Positions 26,383 to 36,682 of a stretch of DNA of 64,000 nucleotides are shown here, piece by piece. Both the position numbers and the translations under genes were made by a program. Numbering within the stretch: the stretch's first letter is position 1; each line of letters opens with the position of its first letter. The stretch comes from Anaerotignum sp. MB30-C6 (GTDB taxonomy: Bacteria; Bacillota; Clostridia; Lachnospirales; Anaerotignaceae), in the NCBI RefSeq assembly GCF_030908465.1, contig NZ_CP133078.1, forward strand, positions 2,232,001 to 2,296,000. Reading direction: 5' to 3'. A model generated the notes under the pieces. The model worked only from the letters and a program-made list of their open reading frames with translations. It did not search any database and was not told the DNA's origin.

Positions 26383-27833
26383 AAGCAATCCTCACCAAAA
26401 GCCTTTCGTATTTCCTCCACATCATCAAAGTGAACGGTGCAGTCCTTAAAAACTTGATAATTCTCATGACCCTTCCCTGCGATAATGATTACATCCCCCG
26501 CCTTTGCCATTTTAGCACCTTGCAAAATGGCTTCTCGTCTGTCAGCAATTTTTTCAAAAAGACAGAGGGTTTTTCTCACCCCTACCTCAACTTCGCTTAA
26601 TATAGTCAAAGGATCCTCCGTTCTGGGGTTGTCAGAAGTAATGATGCAATAGTCGGAACCATTGCCTGCAATTTCCCCCATAATAGGACGTTTTGTCTTG
26701 TCTCTGTCTCCACCACAGCCAAAAATGGTAATAATCCGTCCTTTTGCAAACTCACGGGCTGTTTTTAAAATATTATCTAAACCATCAGGGGTATGGGCAT
26801 AGTCCACCACCGCCTGATACCCTTTTCTATTGCGGACGGTTTGAAAACGTCCGGCAACACCGTGGTTTTCTTCCAACCCAGCCATAATTTCTTCCATGGG
26901 AATCCCTAATAGTAAACAACCACCAATGGCTCCCAAAGCGTTATAAACACTAAATCTTCCAGGGGTGCTCAAATGCACACGATATTTCTTATCTTCCCAA
27001 GTCAAAGAAAACTCTGTACCCTCGGCGGAAATGACAATATCCCTTGCCTTCAAATCAGCATCCTTCTCAACGGCATACGTTAAAACCTGCCCCTGTGCCC
27101 GCTCTTTCATAAAGCTACCAGCAGAATCATCTATATTAATTACGCTTTTCTTCGCCCGTTCAAATAACTTAGACTTTGCTTCTTTGTAATTATCCATTGT
27201 TTTGTGATAATCCAAATGATCTTGGGTTAAATTCGTAAAAATTCCAATCTCATATTGAATACCGTCAACTCTATGCAAATCCAAAGAGTGAGAGGAAACT
27301 TCCATCACCACATGGGTAACATCCTCCTCCAGCATAGTCTTTAACAATCCCTGTAATTCCTTTGACTCAGGTGTGGTTCTTTCCGTGTGAAGCACCTTGT
27401 CTCCAATACGGTTTTCAATGGTGCCCACAACGCCAACCTTTTTGCCCATGCGGTCTAAAACCGATTTCATTAAATATGTGGTAGTGGTCTTACCATTCGT
27501 CCCAGTAACACCAATCACTTTCATTTTAGTTGACGGCTCATCATGATAACGAACCGCCATCAAAGCCAATGCCTCTCGGCTGTTTTCCACCTGAATCACC
27601 GTAACCTTAGGCCCAATTCCTTCAGGTATCGTTTCACAAATCAACGCCGCAGCTCCCTGCTTCTCCGCCATAGGTGCATACTTATGCCCATCCGTTTGAA
27701 ACCCAGTGACACACACAAAAACAGCTCCCTCAGTTACCTTTCGGGAGTCATACTCAATAGTTCTCACTTCCATGGCAGGATCTCCTTGCAAAATTTTATA
27801 AGAAATCCCATCTAACAGCTTTTTTAATTCCAC
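26379..27833 (-). CDS. murE: UDP-MurNAc-L-Ala-D-Glu--meso-diaminopimelate ligase
   Basis: 484 residues. It adds the third stem-peptide residue. ATP loop GVTGTNGKTTTTYL; HRTDGIQ-like region VDGIQYEIGIFTNLTQDHLDYH; C-terminal ITSDNPRTEDP. The DNPR motif is that of enzymes that take meso-diaminopimelate rather than lysine, which predicts a DAP-type wall. First gene of the murE-murF-mraY block. Confidence 0.96.
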   Translation of the reverse strand: MELKKLLDGISYKILQGDPAMEVRTIEYDSRKVTEGAVFVCVTGFQTDGHKYAPMAEKQGAAALICETIPEGIGPKVTVIQVENSREALALMAVRYHDEPSTKMKVIGVTGTNGKTTTTYLMKSVLDRMGKKVGVVGTIENRIGDKVLHTERTTPESKELQGLLKTMLEEDVTHVVMEVSSHSLDLHRVDGIQYEIGIFTNLTQDHLDYHKTMDNYKEAKSKLFERAKKSVINIDDSAGSFMKERAQGQVLTYAVEKDADLKARDIVISAEGTEFSLTWEDKKYRVHLSTPGRFSVYNALGAIGGCLLLGIPMEEIMAGLEENHGVAGRFQTVRNRKGYQAVVDYAHTPDGLDNILKTAREFAKGRIITIFGCGGDRDKTKRPIMGEIAGNGSDYCIITSDNPRTEDPLTILSEVEVGVRKTLCLFEKIADRREAILQGAKMAKAGDVIIIAGKGHENYQVFKDCTVHFDDVEEIRKAFGEDCL

Positions 27834-28285
27834 GCTGTTTCCTCCTTTGGTAAAGACCCTTGAAACCTTCTCCTAAACAGAAAAGGTTTCTATCATCTGC
27901 CCTATCGTTAACTCTCCGGCCCAACTCAATTTCATTTACTCAAGTAAATTTTCTTGCATAGAAGCCTTTTGGCTCTCGCCAGTTCGTAAATGTAGTATCT
28001 CTTCCAAAACAACTGTAGGTTACATCATTCTTCATTCTTTTGATAAAAAGCCTCCCCCAAGGAAAATAATTACTGGCATATATTACGCTATCACAATCTT
28101 CCCTTTCTGTTCAGGAATACCAAATTTACTCTGGGAAAAGTATACCACATTTACGGTATTCTACCAAATATTTTTACCACTTTGCTACCTTTTCTTACAA
28201 TCCTTTTACATCACTTTGTTCATATATTTTACAAAAAAAATCATCTATTCCTTTTTTGGAAATGACTGGAGGAATAAAACTCCCC
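27834..28285. other. intergenic between spoVD and murE
   Basis: 450 bp without a gene. A hairpin GAAACCTTCTC / GAAAAGGTTTC lies at 27861-27889, and otherwise the region is AT-rich. It may contain a separate promoter for murE; I could not define one. Confidence 0.35.
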
Positions 28286-30229
28286 CTAGTCAAAATAAAT
28301 AATAACCTCTGTCCCCTTATTGATTGTTTCCCCGCTGGGTGGCAACTGCCTTTGTACCGTCTCCCCTTCACCACGTAGGCTAACGGCAAGACCTTCTTTT
28401 TGCAGTGCGTTCTTCGCCTCTTGTAAAGTCATGCCTATCACTTCTGGCATAATGGACTGCTCCTTCGCTGCTTCTTCAGCTTCCTTTTCATTATAAACAG
28501 GCTCAATCCCCATATAAGGTAATATATTCTTGAGCAACTCCTGCATTACAGGCCCCGCAACGGTACCACCGTAATAAACCCCCTTCGGCTCATCAATCAA
28601 AACCAAAGCCATCACCTGTGGGTTTTCCGCCGGTGCAAAAGACATAAAAGAAGCAATGTACTTTCCGCTTCGACGAGGCAACTTTTCGGAGGTAGCTGTC
28701 TTTCCACCAATACGGTATCCTGGGATGTAAGCCTTCCCTCCTGTCCCTTGGGAAACAACGCTTTCCAAAATCATTTTCATGGTTTCCGAGGTTTCCTCGG
28801 AAATCGCTTGCTCTCCTTTTTCATACTGGAATTCTTCAATTAAATTCCCTTCCTCATCGGCAACTCCCTTTGCGAAATGGGGCGTTACCAAATATCCCCC
28901 ATTTACAATGGAGGATGCCGCACGCAAAAGTTGTAATGGTGTAATCTGGAAAGACTGGCCAAAACTCATGGTTGCCAATTCCACAGGGCCCACGTTTTCC
29001 TCTTTGTGAATAATCCCCACAGCCTCACCAGCAAGGTCAATACCCGTTTTCTGGTCAAAACCAAACTTCTTCATATAAGTTAAAAATTTTTCTGCCCCCA
29101 AACGCTCACCAACTTGCATAAATACAGGGTTGCAAGAGTTCTGAACCCCCTCTACAAAGGTTTCTGAACCATGGGTACGGGGATAACGCCAACATTTAAT
29201 CCGCCGATCCCCAGCAATATGAAACCCGTTGCAAAAAAAGGTACTTTCAGGAGTAACAACCCCTTCTTCAAGCCCTGCCGCAGAGGTAACAATTTTAAAG
29301 GTACTGCCTGGCTCATATGTATCGTTAATGGCAGTGTTCCGCCACATAGCATTCAAAGCGTCATTTTTCTCTTTTTCTGAAAGACTGCTCCAAACTTGTG
29401 CCAATGCCTCATCATTTATGGTAAAAGGATCGTTAAGGTCAAAAAACGGATAATTGGCCATGGCATAAATTTCCCCATTTTGGGGATTCAGCACAATAAT
29501 TAAGCCATGATCTGCGCCTTTGGTTTCCACCGCCTTGGCAATGGTCTGCTCCGCATATTGTTGCATCACAACGTCAATGGTAGTCACCAAATTTTTTCCA
29601 TCCTCAGGGGGAATTCTATCCTGTTTGCTGTCTACCTCGTTACCTCTGGAGTCCGTAAGTGTCAGAATCTTCCCTTGTTTTCCCTCTAAAAGGTCATCAT
29701 ACTTTGCCTCAATACCCAAAATACCTTGGTTATCCTTTCCAACAAATCCAATAACCTGAGCCGCCATTTCCGAGTAAGGATAAACACGTTTTACATCCTC
29801 ATCAACCATAACGCCGGGTACTTCATCCCTTCGAATTTCTGCCGCTAATCCACTATCAACTTTCGTTTTAATTCTTACCAAGGCCACTTTTTCCTGAACC
29901 TTTTTTAAAACTGTTTCATAATCCAACTCTAGTTTTTCTGCCAAATATGTTGCCGTTTTTTCTTTGTCTTTTACCTGTACAGGAATAACACTAACAGCGT
30001 TTACCGTTTCCGTCAACGCAATTCCCTCACCATTCCTATCCAAAATACTGCCTCTTTTCGGCATAATCAGCCTGTCTCTTGTTTGCTGTTCATAAGCCAT
30101 TTCCTGCCATTCTTGGGAGCGGAAAAGCTCAATATAAATAAGCCTGCCCAACAATAAGGCAAAACCGAACATTGCCCCTAACAAAAACACCAACAGCTTT
30201 TTCTTAACCCCTATGGGTGGTCGTTCCAT
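28286..30229 (-). CDS. spoVD: class B penicillin-binding protein, SpoVD type
   Basis: 647 residues from ATG 30229, which has AGGGGTG upstream; the longer form from 30253 lacks one. N-terminal membrane anchor (KKLLVFLLGAMFGFALLLGRLIYI), dimerisation domain (RGSILDRNG), transpeptidase domain with EPGSTFKIV, NSCN and GGKTATSEK, then one PASTA domain (about 595-647). One PASTA domain and position after pbpB suit SpoVD, which makes spore cortex. The third motif reads KTA where most PBPs have KTG. Confidence 0.9.
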   Translation of the reverse strand: MERPPIGVKKKLLVFLLGAMFGFALLLGRLIYIELFRSQEWQEMAYEQQTRDRLIMPKRGSILDRNGEGIALTETVNAVSVIPVQVKDKEKTATYLAEKLELDYETVLKKVQEKVALVRIKTKVDSGLAAEIRRDEVPGVMVDEDVKRVYPYSEMAAQVIGFVGKDNQGILGIEAKYDDLLEGKQGKILTLTDSRGNEVDSKQDRIPPEDGKNLVTTIDVVMQQYAEQTIAKAVETKGADHGLIIVLNPQNGEIYAMANYPFFDLNDPFTINDEALAQVWSSLSEKEKNDALNAMWRNTAINDTYEPGSTFKIVTSAAGLEEGVVTPESTFFCNGFHIAGDRRIKCWRYPRTHGSETFVEGVQNSCNPVFMQVGERLGAEKFLTYMKKFGFDQKTGIDLAGEAVGIIHKEENVGPVELATMSFGQSFQITPLQLLRAASSIVNGGYLVTPHFAKGVADEEGNLIEEFQYEKGEQAISEETSETMKMILESVVSQGTGGKAYIPGYRIGGKTATSEKLPRRSGKYIASFMSFAPAENPQVMALVLIDEPKGVYYGGTVAGPVMQELLKNILPYMGIEPVYNEKEAEEAAKEQSIMPEVIGMTLQEAKNALQKEGLAVSLRGEGETVQRQLPPSGETINKGTEVIIYFD

Positions 30230-30410
30230 GAAAAACACCCCTGCCTTTTCCATTTATAAAAAATATATGGAAAAAACAGGGCGTGTATGCGTTTAATAGG
30301 TGCTAAGGCCTCTAAAACAGTCGAATGCTAAGCATTATTTGTTTATAAAATCTCAAAAATGAAACAATATATAACCTCTTTATTTAATCAAATAAAGTAT
30401 TAAACTCCCT

Positions 30411-32651
30411 TTAACCACTCTGGGTAGAGCCTGCAGTCTCTTTCTCCTTTGGTGTCAACTTGATTTTCACTTCTCCGCCTTCTTCAACGGAAACACCGTA
30501 CTTGGGATCCTGTTTCGATACAACCCCATCGGTATCTCCTTCAAAAACCACCTCAAAACCCGCATCTGTCAAAATAGTGGTTGCGTCGTTATATGTTTTC
30601 CCAACTACATTTGGCACAGAAATCGTTCCTGAATCTTCGGTAGATTTCTCAACATATAGTATAATCTCACTACCCGTTTCCACCTTAGTGCCACCCTTGG
30701 GCACTTGGTTGGTGATGGTATTTCCTGTTCCTACCACCTTGTAGTTTAACGCCTTTGTATCCAAGTCCGTAACTACATGATATGTGGAACTGCCCACATA
30801 GTCAGGTAGCTCTACCGTTTCCTTTGTTGTTAGGGCAGATACTTCTTCCGTAGCTTCCGTTGGCTCCAAGTTTTTATATTTGATAATTTTTTCAATCAAT
30901 GCCTTGGTCATAGGTGCCGTACTCTGTACCCCATCTTTATATTCTTTAGGTAGGTGAATCACCGTCAATACGATATACTTAGGGTTCTCCGCTGGGAAGT
31001 AAGCCATATGTGTCAGTGTCCAAAGGTCGTTTCGTTCTCTGGAACCCTGCTCCGCTGTACCCGTCTTACATCCAATGGAGTATCCAGGGATTTTGATTTT
31101 CTTACCGGTACCTCTTTCCACCGTTGCCTTTAATGCAACACGCAAGTAATCAGAGGTCTTTCTGGATATAACCTGCCGTACTACCTGGGGCTTGTTCTCA
31201 AAAACAACATCACCCTTTTGGTCAATAACCTGAGAAACAACATGGGGTGTTACAATATCCCCCCCATTAATCAATGCGGAAAAGGCAGTAATAATCTGAA
31301 TTGTAGTACAGTTAAACGTCTGTCCAAAAGAAATTGTAGCCAATTCCGTTGGCCCAATGGCAGATAAAGAGTGGATTAAGTTTGCGGCATCCACCTCACC
31401 TGGTAAATCAATTCCTGTTTTCTGTCCAAAACCAAACTCCATCTGATAACGATATAGCTTCTCAGCCCCAAGCTTTTGAGCAATATGAATCACCCCCATA
31501 TTACAAGATTGGGCCAAAATTTCCTCTGCATTAATGTTACCATGGCCACTTTTTAAGTGGCATCCAATACGGGTACCACTTACGTCCATAGAGCCGCTAC
31601 AATAAAAGGTCATTTCAGGTGTAATTAGCCCCTCTTCCAAAGCTGCCGCCACAACCAAAGGCTTATAGATAGACCCTGGCTCATAGGTGCTGTTAATGGA
31701 AAAGGTTTTCCACATATTATTTAAGTATTCCATTTGTTCTTCGTTGCTTTTTGCCTCCCAGTCCGTCTTGAAATCAGGGTTCGTTTTAATTTCGGCAGGT
31801 GTCCCAGGTTCATTTAAGTCAAAACTGTTGGACTCGGCTAAAGCTAGTACCTCCCCCGTATTAGGGTCCATTACAATGGCGGCAACGCTTTCGGATGGCC
31901 ATTGTTGAGCGGTATCCGTAACAACCTCTTCTGCGTATTGCTGTATGGTGTAATCAATGGTCGTAATTACTGTATCCCCATCTTGGGCAGGGTAATCTTG
32001 ATAGGAGACCCCACTCGCCCCATCGTAAAGAATAAAAGACCGTCCCGGTGTTCCTACCATATAGTCGTTGTACTGTCCTTCAATTCCCCACTCAGTTCCA
32101 CCACGTATAAAGCCCAGTAAGTGGCTACCTAAGGTGTTCAAAGGATAAGAACGCTTGCTGATCTGCTCATAATAAACGCCCTTAAGCTCTAAAGCCTCAA
32201 GCTCTTCTTTCAAGTTTCTGTCAACGTCCTTCACTAAATACTTCCAGTGGTTGGGCAAGTTGATTTTTCCCGTAGCAGGGTTCTCCGTGATATAGCTTTT
32301 TAGTGTTGCGTAGTCCAACTCAGGGAAATACTGACATAAGGTGGTTAGCGTCTTTTCTTGTTCGGACTCTTTGTTTTCCGCCAAAACCAAGGAATCAAGA
32401 ACCACGTTGTAAACAGCCGTAGAAATGGCCAAAACCTGCTCATTTCGGTCAAGGATACTTCCACGGTTTGCGGCAATCACCGTATCATAACGGTTTATTT
32501 GCTGATTTTTTGCCGCTGCTTCGTATTCCTCGCCATGCACAACCTTTAAGTATGCAATTCTACCTAAAAAAATAACAAATACCACCATAAACACAAAAAG
32601 AATAAAAGCAAATTTACTGTTTGCTTTTATTCCTGTTGTAGATTTTTTCAT
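30411..32651 (-). CDS. pbpB: class B penicillin-binding protein, FtsI/PBP2B type
   Basis: 746 residues: N-terminal anchor (FAFILFVFMVVFVIFLGRIAYL), dimerisation domain (NRGSILDRNEQVLA), transpeptidase domain with EPGSIYKP (SxxK), SCN and CKTGTAEQ, then two PASTA domains (about 615-670 and 672-735). It cross-links septal peptidoglycan with FtsW. Two PASTA domains separate it from the spoVD gene downstream. It follows ftsL by 7 bp. Confidence 0.92.
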   Translation of the reverse strand: MKKSTTGIKANSKFAFILFVFMVVFVIFLGRIAYLKVVHGEEYEAAAKNQQINRYDTVIAANRGSILDRNEQVLAISTAVYNVVLDSLVLAENKESEQEKTLTTLCQYFPELDYATLKSYITENPATGKINLPNHWKYLVKDVDRNLKEELEALELKGVYYEQISKRSYPLNTLGSHLLGFIRGGTEWGIEGQYNDYMVGTPGRSFILYDGASGVSYQDYPAQDGDTVITTIDYTIQQYAEEVVTDTAQQWPSESVAAIVMDPNTGEVLALAESNSFDLNEPGTPAEIKTNPDFKTDWEAKSNEEQMEYLNNMWKTFSINSTYEPGSIYKPLVVAAALEEGLITPEMTFYCSGSMDVSGTRIGCHLKSGHGNINAEEILAQSCNMGVIHIAQKLGAEKLYRYQMEFGFGQKTGIDLPGEVDAANLIHSLSAIGPTELATISFGQTFNCTTIQIITAFSALINGGDIVTPHVVSQVIDQKGDVVFENKPQVVRQVISRKTSDYLRVALKATVERGTGKKIKIPGYSIGCKTGTAEQGSRERNDLWTLTHMAYFPAENPKYIVLTVIHLPKEYKDGVQSTAPMTKALIEKIIKYKNLEPTEATEEVSALTTKETVELPDYVGSSTYHVVTDLDTKALNYKVVGTGNTITNQVPKGGTKVETGSEIILYVEKSTEDSGTISVPNVVGKTYNDATTILTDAGFEVVFEGDTDGVVSKQDPKYGVSVEEGGEVKIKLTPKEKETAGSTQSG

Positions 32652-32658
32652 TTATACA

Positions 32659-33198
32659 TCAATCCTTTTTTAACCGATTTGTAATATTTAAAAATCCGGA
32701 CTCTTTTTCCTCTTCGACTGTATCCGCAGCATATTGAATTGTGTAGCTCTGCTTCGGTACATCTATGTAAACAACTTGATAAGGCTGAGGCTCCGCCATG
32801 GCCAAACGGGTTGTTGCTTGCTCTTTGATATAATCTAAATCAATCTGCTCCGTTAATTCTGCCGCTAAAATTGCATTGGTTGACTTCAAATCTGCCAACT
32901 CACTTTTCTCCCGTCTTAACTCAACACTTTCGTTGGCAACCCTAACGTGCATCCCCATGAAGGCAATACTGCCAGCAAAAAGAACTACAATAATTGTAAT
33001 GAGTTTTAAAGCAGTAATCCGGCTTTCTCTAATTTCTGCTTTGTGTACCCTTTCTTGGGCAATACGGACCTTTTGCCCATCTTCTTCCGTATCATATGGG
33101 GTATATTCCGGCTGAACATCATATGCTACGTTTCCATAGCTATAGTAAGAGGAACCTCTGTACATGTTTCGATTTCTGTCGTATCTTTTTGCAGCCAT
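32659..33198 (-). CDS. ftsL: cell division protein FtsL
   Basis: 179 residues. A charged Tyr-rich cytoplasmic N-terminus, one membrane helix (ITALKLITIIVVLFAGSIAFMGM), a short coiled coil (ANESVELRREKSELADLKS), and an extracytoplasmic tail. The topology, size and place between rsmH and pbpB identify FtsL, a scaffold of the septal complex; primary sequence is poorly conserved in this family. Preceded by AAGGGG. Confidence 0.85.
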   Translation of the reverse strand: MAAKRYDRNRNMYRGSSYYSYGNVAYDVQPEYTPYDTEEDGQKVRIAQERVHKAEIRESRITALKLITIIVVLFAGSIAFMGMHVRVANESVELRREKSELADLKSTNAILAAELTEQIDLDYIKEQATTRLAMAEPQPYQVVYIDVPKQSYTIQYAADTVEEEKESGFLNITNRLKKD

Positions 33199-33218
33199 AC
33201 CTAAATACCCCTTTCCTT

Positions 33219-34157
33219 TTATTTTTCTATCCCCTCCAAAACACGTAACTTCGCACTTCTGGAACGAGGATTTAATTCTAATTCTTCATCACTTGGTATA
33301 ATTGGCTTTCTTGTAATCACCCTGCCTGTTTTCTTCTTTCCGCAAACACAAACAGGGAATTGAGGTGGGCACACACAAGGGTTTTCCTGTTTGCGGAAAG
33401 CCTCTTTTACAATTCTATCCTCCAAAGAATGGAAGGTAATAATACAAAGCCTGCCTCCAGCATTTAATCTATGAGCCACGTCGTCAATGGCACGTTGCAA
33501 CACATCCAGTTCACCATTCACCTCAATTCGAATGGCCTGAAACGTTCTTTTTGCAGGGTGAGGGCCGTCTTTTCTTGCACCTTTGGGCACCGCCTTTTTA
33601 ATTACCTCAACCAAATCTCCTGTGGTTTCAATGGACTTTTCTTGTCTTTCCTTCACTATAAATTGGGCAATTCTTCTTGCCCAACGATCTTCTCCATAAC
33701 TAAAAATAATACGATTTAGCTGGTCTTCGTCATACTCATTTACAACTTCATAAGCAGAAAATGGCTTTGTTCCATCCATACGCATATCCAGCGGTGCATC
33801 GTGCTGATAGGAAAATCCACGCTCCGCCTCATCCAATTGATGAGAAGAAACGCCAATATCCATAAGCATCCCATCAATCTTGTCTATGCCTAAGCTGTCT
33901 AATACACTGCCAATATTTCCAAAATTATCGTGTACAAAAGTAACTTTGTCCAAATGGTCTTTCAATCTTTCCTTTGCAGCCTTATGGGCATTTAAATCCT
34001 GATCAATTGCAATCAATCTTCCTGATGTCAATTTTTTCGCAATTTCAAGGGAGTGACCGCCACCGCCCATGGTGCCGTCAACATATATCCCGTCAGGCTT
34101 AATATTTAAATTTTCTATGCACTCCCAAAGAAGCACGGAAACGTGATGAAATTCCAA
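33219..34157 (-). CDS. rsmH: 16S rRNA (cytosine(1402)-N(4))-methyltransferase
   Basis: 312 residues, family length. It methylates C1402 of 16S rRNA. SAM site [59 protein letters not shown] start at 34157 giving EFHHVSVLL. Normal place in the mraZ-rsmH-ftsL order. Confidence 0.95.
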   Translation of the reverse strand: MEFHHVSVLLWECIENLNIKPDGIYVDGTMGGGGHSLEIAKKLTSGRLIAIDQDLNAHKAAKERLKDHLDKVTFVHDNFGNIGSVLDSLGIDKIDGMLMDIGVSSHQLDEAERGFSYQHDAPLDMRMDGTKPFSAYEVVNEYDEDQLNRIIFSYGEDRWARRIAQFIVKERQEKSIETTGDLVEVIKKAVPKGARKDGPHPAKRTFQAIRIEVNGELDVLQRAIDDVAHRLNAGGRLCIITFHSLEDRIVKEAFRKQENPCVCPPQFPVCVCGKKKTGRVITRKPIIPSDEELELNPRSRSAKLRVLEGIEK

Positions 34158-34498
34158 AATGGTTACCTAAGCAGTCCCACAAAACCGATATCTGCGGCGC
34201 TTTTACCCTTTCTTATATACTTTTGGCGGCAGACCTTCGTCTCAAATAAACCACCTTTTTAACATTTCCAAAGAGAACTTTCCCCTTATTACGTAAGGTT
34301 GTCCTCTTCTTGGACAGTTCGCTGTCCCAAATAACACCTTGTGCAAATTGCTTTCAAACATCCGGCATATATTCAAACGAAATTGTCATAATAATGAAAC
34401 ATTCCTATCAACAGCTCTTCAAACTGTGTAAACCACGTATTTTTGCCACACAAAAATGCCAAAAATGGTTGACTACAAAGAATACACATGCTTTAGGT
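34158..34498. other. mraZ-rsmH spacer with UUCG hairpin
   Basis: 340 bp, longer than usual between these genes. It contains GGACAG-TTCG-CTGTCC at 34313-34328, a stable 6-bp hairpin, and no gene. The hairpin lacks a T run, so it is not an obvious terminator. Confidence 0.4.
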
Positions 34499-34930
34499 TT
34501 AAATCCCCAAATTTTCCATCTCAAAAGCCAACTCGTTACTGATGAAATTTTCTTCGTTGTTGTACTCGTTCCAGTTGTCCTTATTCCAAAATTCCACCCT
34601 GTTATTCACGCCTATGGAAACAACATCTTTCTTCAGTCCTGCATACTCTCTAAGGTTTGCAGGCAAGTTAATTCTACCCTGATTATCCAAATCGCATTCA
34701 ATGGCTCCGGCAAAGAAAAAACGAACAAATTTTCTTGCGCCGCTGTTCGTTAAGGGAAGTTGTTTCAATTTTTCTTCAAAAATTGCCCATTCACTTTGGG
34801 GATATGCAAATAAGCAATTATCTAAGCCTTTGGTTACAACAAAATGCTCTCCTAAACCCTCTCTAAATTTCGCAGGAACAATTAATCGCCCTTTAGAATC
34901 AATTGAATGCTGAAATTCACCAAGAAACAT
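34499..34930 (-). CDS. mraZ: transcriptional regulator MraZ
   Basis: 143 residues, exactly the common MraZ size, starting at ATG 34930 ([24 protein letters not shown]) with GGTGGTGA upstream. Two SpoVT/AbrB-like repeats: [12 protein letters not shown] at the start and [21 protein letters not shown] later. MraZ forms a ring and binds repeats upstream of its own operon to control the division cluster. First gene of the cluster. Confidence 0.95.
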   Translation of the reverse strand: MFLGEFQHSIDSKGRLIVPAKFREGLGEHFVVTKGLDNCLFAYPQSEWAIFEEKLKQLPLTNSGARKFVRFFFAGAIECDLDNQGRINLPANLREYAGLKKDVVSIGVNNRVEFWNKDNWNEYNNEENFISNELAFEMENLGI

Positions 34931-34980
34931 TTTGCTGTCACCACCTTTCACCCATCCAAGAAGAAAATGGGTGTCTCAAA

Positions 34981-35043
34981 CCATTTCCAACCACTTTCCC
35001 CCACTATTATCCACATTGTAATATATTTAGCCCAATAAGACAA
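34981..35043 (-). promoter_or_regulatory. division-cluster promoter and MraZ boxes
   Basis: On the minus strand: -35 TTGTCT (35038-35043), 17-nt spacer, -10 TACAAT (35015-35020). Just downstream, at 34981-35004, come 10-nt direct repeats starting TGG (TGGGGGAAAG, TGGTTGGAAA, then TGG). Repeats of TGGG- or AAAGTG-type with 10-nt period are known MraZ targets, so this is probably the autoregulatory site. Confidence 0.7.
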
Positions 35044-35457
35044 GCCCCCAAGCATAAAAATATTATGATTTTTTTATAAGGAAACCTTGATATTCCAAGG
35101 AATTCTGCCTATAAATACCAAATACTTACATCGTTCGACAATGAATAAAAATCCTCCATTCTCCACCCCCAGCTATTTCATGTTAATAATTATCCACAGA
35201 AGCGTTTTTATCCTCCACATAGGCCATAAAATTTAGCACCTTTCCACGAATTGAAATTCCAAATCTCCAAACTCTCCACTTTCCTCCCCAAACCAAGGCA
35301 AAGCTTTCCTCTTCACCCCCTGCTCGCAATGATTCTTGGATATCTCCACTTTAAAAACAATTCCTTATTACTAACCCTCCCTGCCGGCTCTGATCTTTTC
35401 TTGCAAAGGGTTTTCAGCACATTTCAACTTTGTTTTTCTGTCTCTATTAAAACGAAA
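35044..35457. other. intergenic between mraZ promoter and aromatic operon
   Basis: About 410 AT-rich bases with no gene I can support. Short plus-strand frames lack ribosome sites. Confidence 0.4.
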
Positions 35458-35485
35458 AGCAGGTATTGTTTTCACAATACCTGCT
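35458..35485 (-). terminator. terminator of the aromatic operon
   Basis: Perfect 12-bp stem AGCAGGTATTGT / ACAATACCTGCT with a 4-nt loop, followed on the minus strand by TTTCGTTTT. It lies 6 bp after the aminotransferase stop and ends the aro operon. Confidence 0.88.
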
Positions 35486-35491
35486 AAAATA

Positions 35492-36679
35492 TCATTTTCC
35501 ATATGCTTTTGCTAACTTTTCAAAAGAAGGCAAGGCCCCTTCAATGGTTTCCCTTGCTACACAATAAGCAATTCTTGCATACCCCTTGCAGCCGAATCCG
35601 CTTCCGGGTGTCATCAAAATACCAAATTCCTTTGCTTTGTTTATAAATGCTACATCATCTTCCTCCATAGCCTTTACAAAGAGGTAAAAGGCACCTTGGG
35701 GTTTCGCACATTGGAAGCCATATTCCTTTAAAGCGTTATATAAAACTTCTCTGTTTTTATCGTAAAAAGCCACATCTGTCTTTTCGTCGCAACATTTTGC
35801 AACCACCAATTGCTGCAATGCAGGGGCATTTACAAACCCTAACACACGATTGGCAACGCCTGCCCCATAAGCCACATCTTGAAAATCCGAAACCGTTGAT
35901 GGAATCGTTAAATACCCAATTCTATCTCCTGGTAAGGATAGAGATTTTGAAAAAGAGTAAGCAACAATGGTGTTATCATAAACCTTAGGAATATAGGGTA
36001 CCATAACCCCATCAAAAACCAACTCCCTGTAAGGCTCATCAGAAATCAGATAGATGCTAGTCCCGAATTCTTTTTCTTTTACCTTCAAAACATGGGCAAC
36101 TTTTCGTATTATTTCCTTATCATAAACTACCCCCGTAGGGTTGTTGGGATTGTTGATGATAACTGCCTTTGTTTTCGAAGTAATTGCATCTGACAGTTTT
36201 TCAGGGTCAGGCAAAAAAGAAGGAATATTCGGTTTAATGGCAATGAGGATTCCTCCTGCATTTGCAACATATGCATCATACTCCCCAAAGTAAGGCGCAA
36301 AGGTCAAAACCTCATCCCCTTGGTCTAATAACACCTTGAAAATGACATTTAAACCACCTGCCGCCCCTGCGGTCATAACGATATTTTCCTCGGTATATTC
36401 TTCATTGAACCGCCGGTTTAAACTTTCTGCAATGGCCTGACGTACTGCGGGAATTCCCCCTCCGTCGGTATAACTATGTATGGCCAAAGAGTCCATATTT
36501 TCTAAAATCTCAATGGCAGTTTTGTTCACCGAAAGGGGTGCTTTCACGTTAGGGTTGCCAATCCCGAAATCAAAAACATTCTCGTCCCCCAAGACTTGTC
36601 GCATCCGCTTTCCTTCGGAAAATAATGCGCTGATGGCAGCACTTTTATCTACCAAAACCTTCATATTTTTAGAAATCAT
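35492..36679 (-). CDS. class I/II PLP aminotransferase, likely aromatic/aspartate type
   Basis: 395 residues. Fold type I aminotransferase: TAGAAGGLNVIFK, NNPNNPTGVVYDKE, SDEPYREL, and the PLP lysine in YSFSKSLSLPGDRIGY; C-terminal Arg in YARIAYCV. Placed 3 bp after aroQ at the end of the aromatic operon, so it probably makes Phe and Tyr from phenylpyruvate and 4-hydroxyphenylpyruvate. Relatives also act on aspartate; substrate is inferred from context. Confidence 0.85.
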   Translation of the reverse strand: MISKNMKVLVDKSAAISALFSEGKRMRQVLGDENVFDFGIGNPNVKAPLSVNKTAIEILENMDSLAIHSYTDGGGIPAVRQAIAESLNRRFNEEYTEENIVMTAGAAGGLNVIFKVLLDQGDEVLTFAPYFGEYDAYVANAGGILIAIKPNIPSFLPDPEKLSDAITSKTKAVIINNPNNPTGVVYDKEIIRKVAHVLKVKEKEFGTSIYLISDEPYRELVFDGVMVPYIPKVYDNTIVAYSFSKSLSLPGDRIGYLTIPSTVSDFQDVAYGAGVANRVLGFVNAPALQQLVVAKCCDEKTDVAFYDKNREVLYNALKEYGFQCAKPQGAFYLFVKAMEEDDVAFINKAKEFGILMTPGSGFGCKGYARIAYCVARETIEGALPSFEKLAKAYGK

Positions 36680-36682
36680 GTG

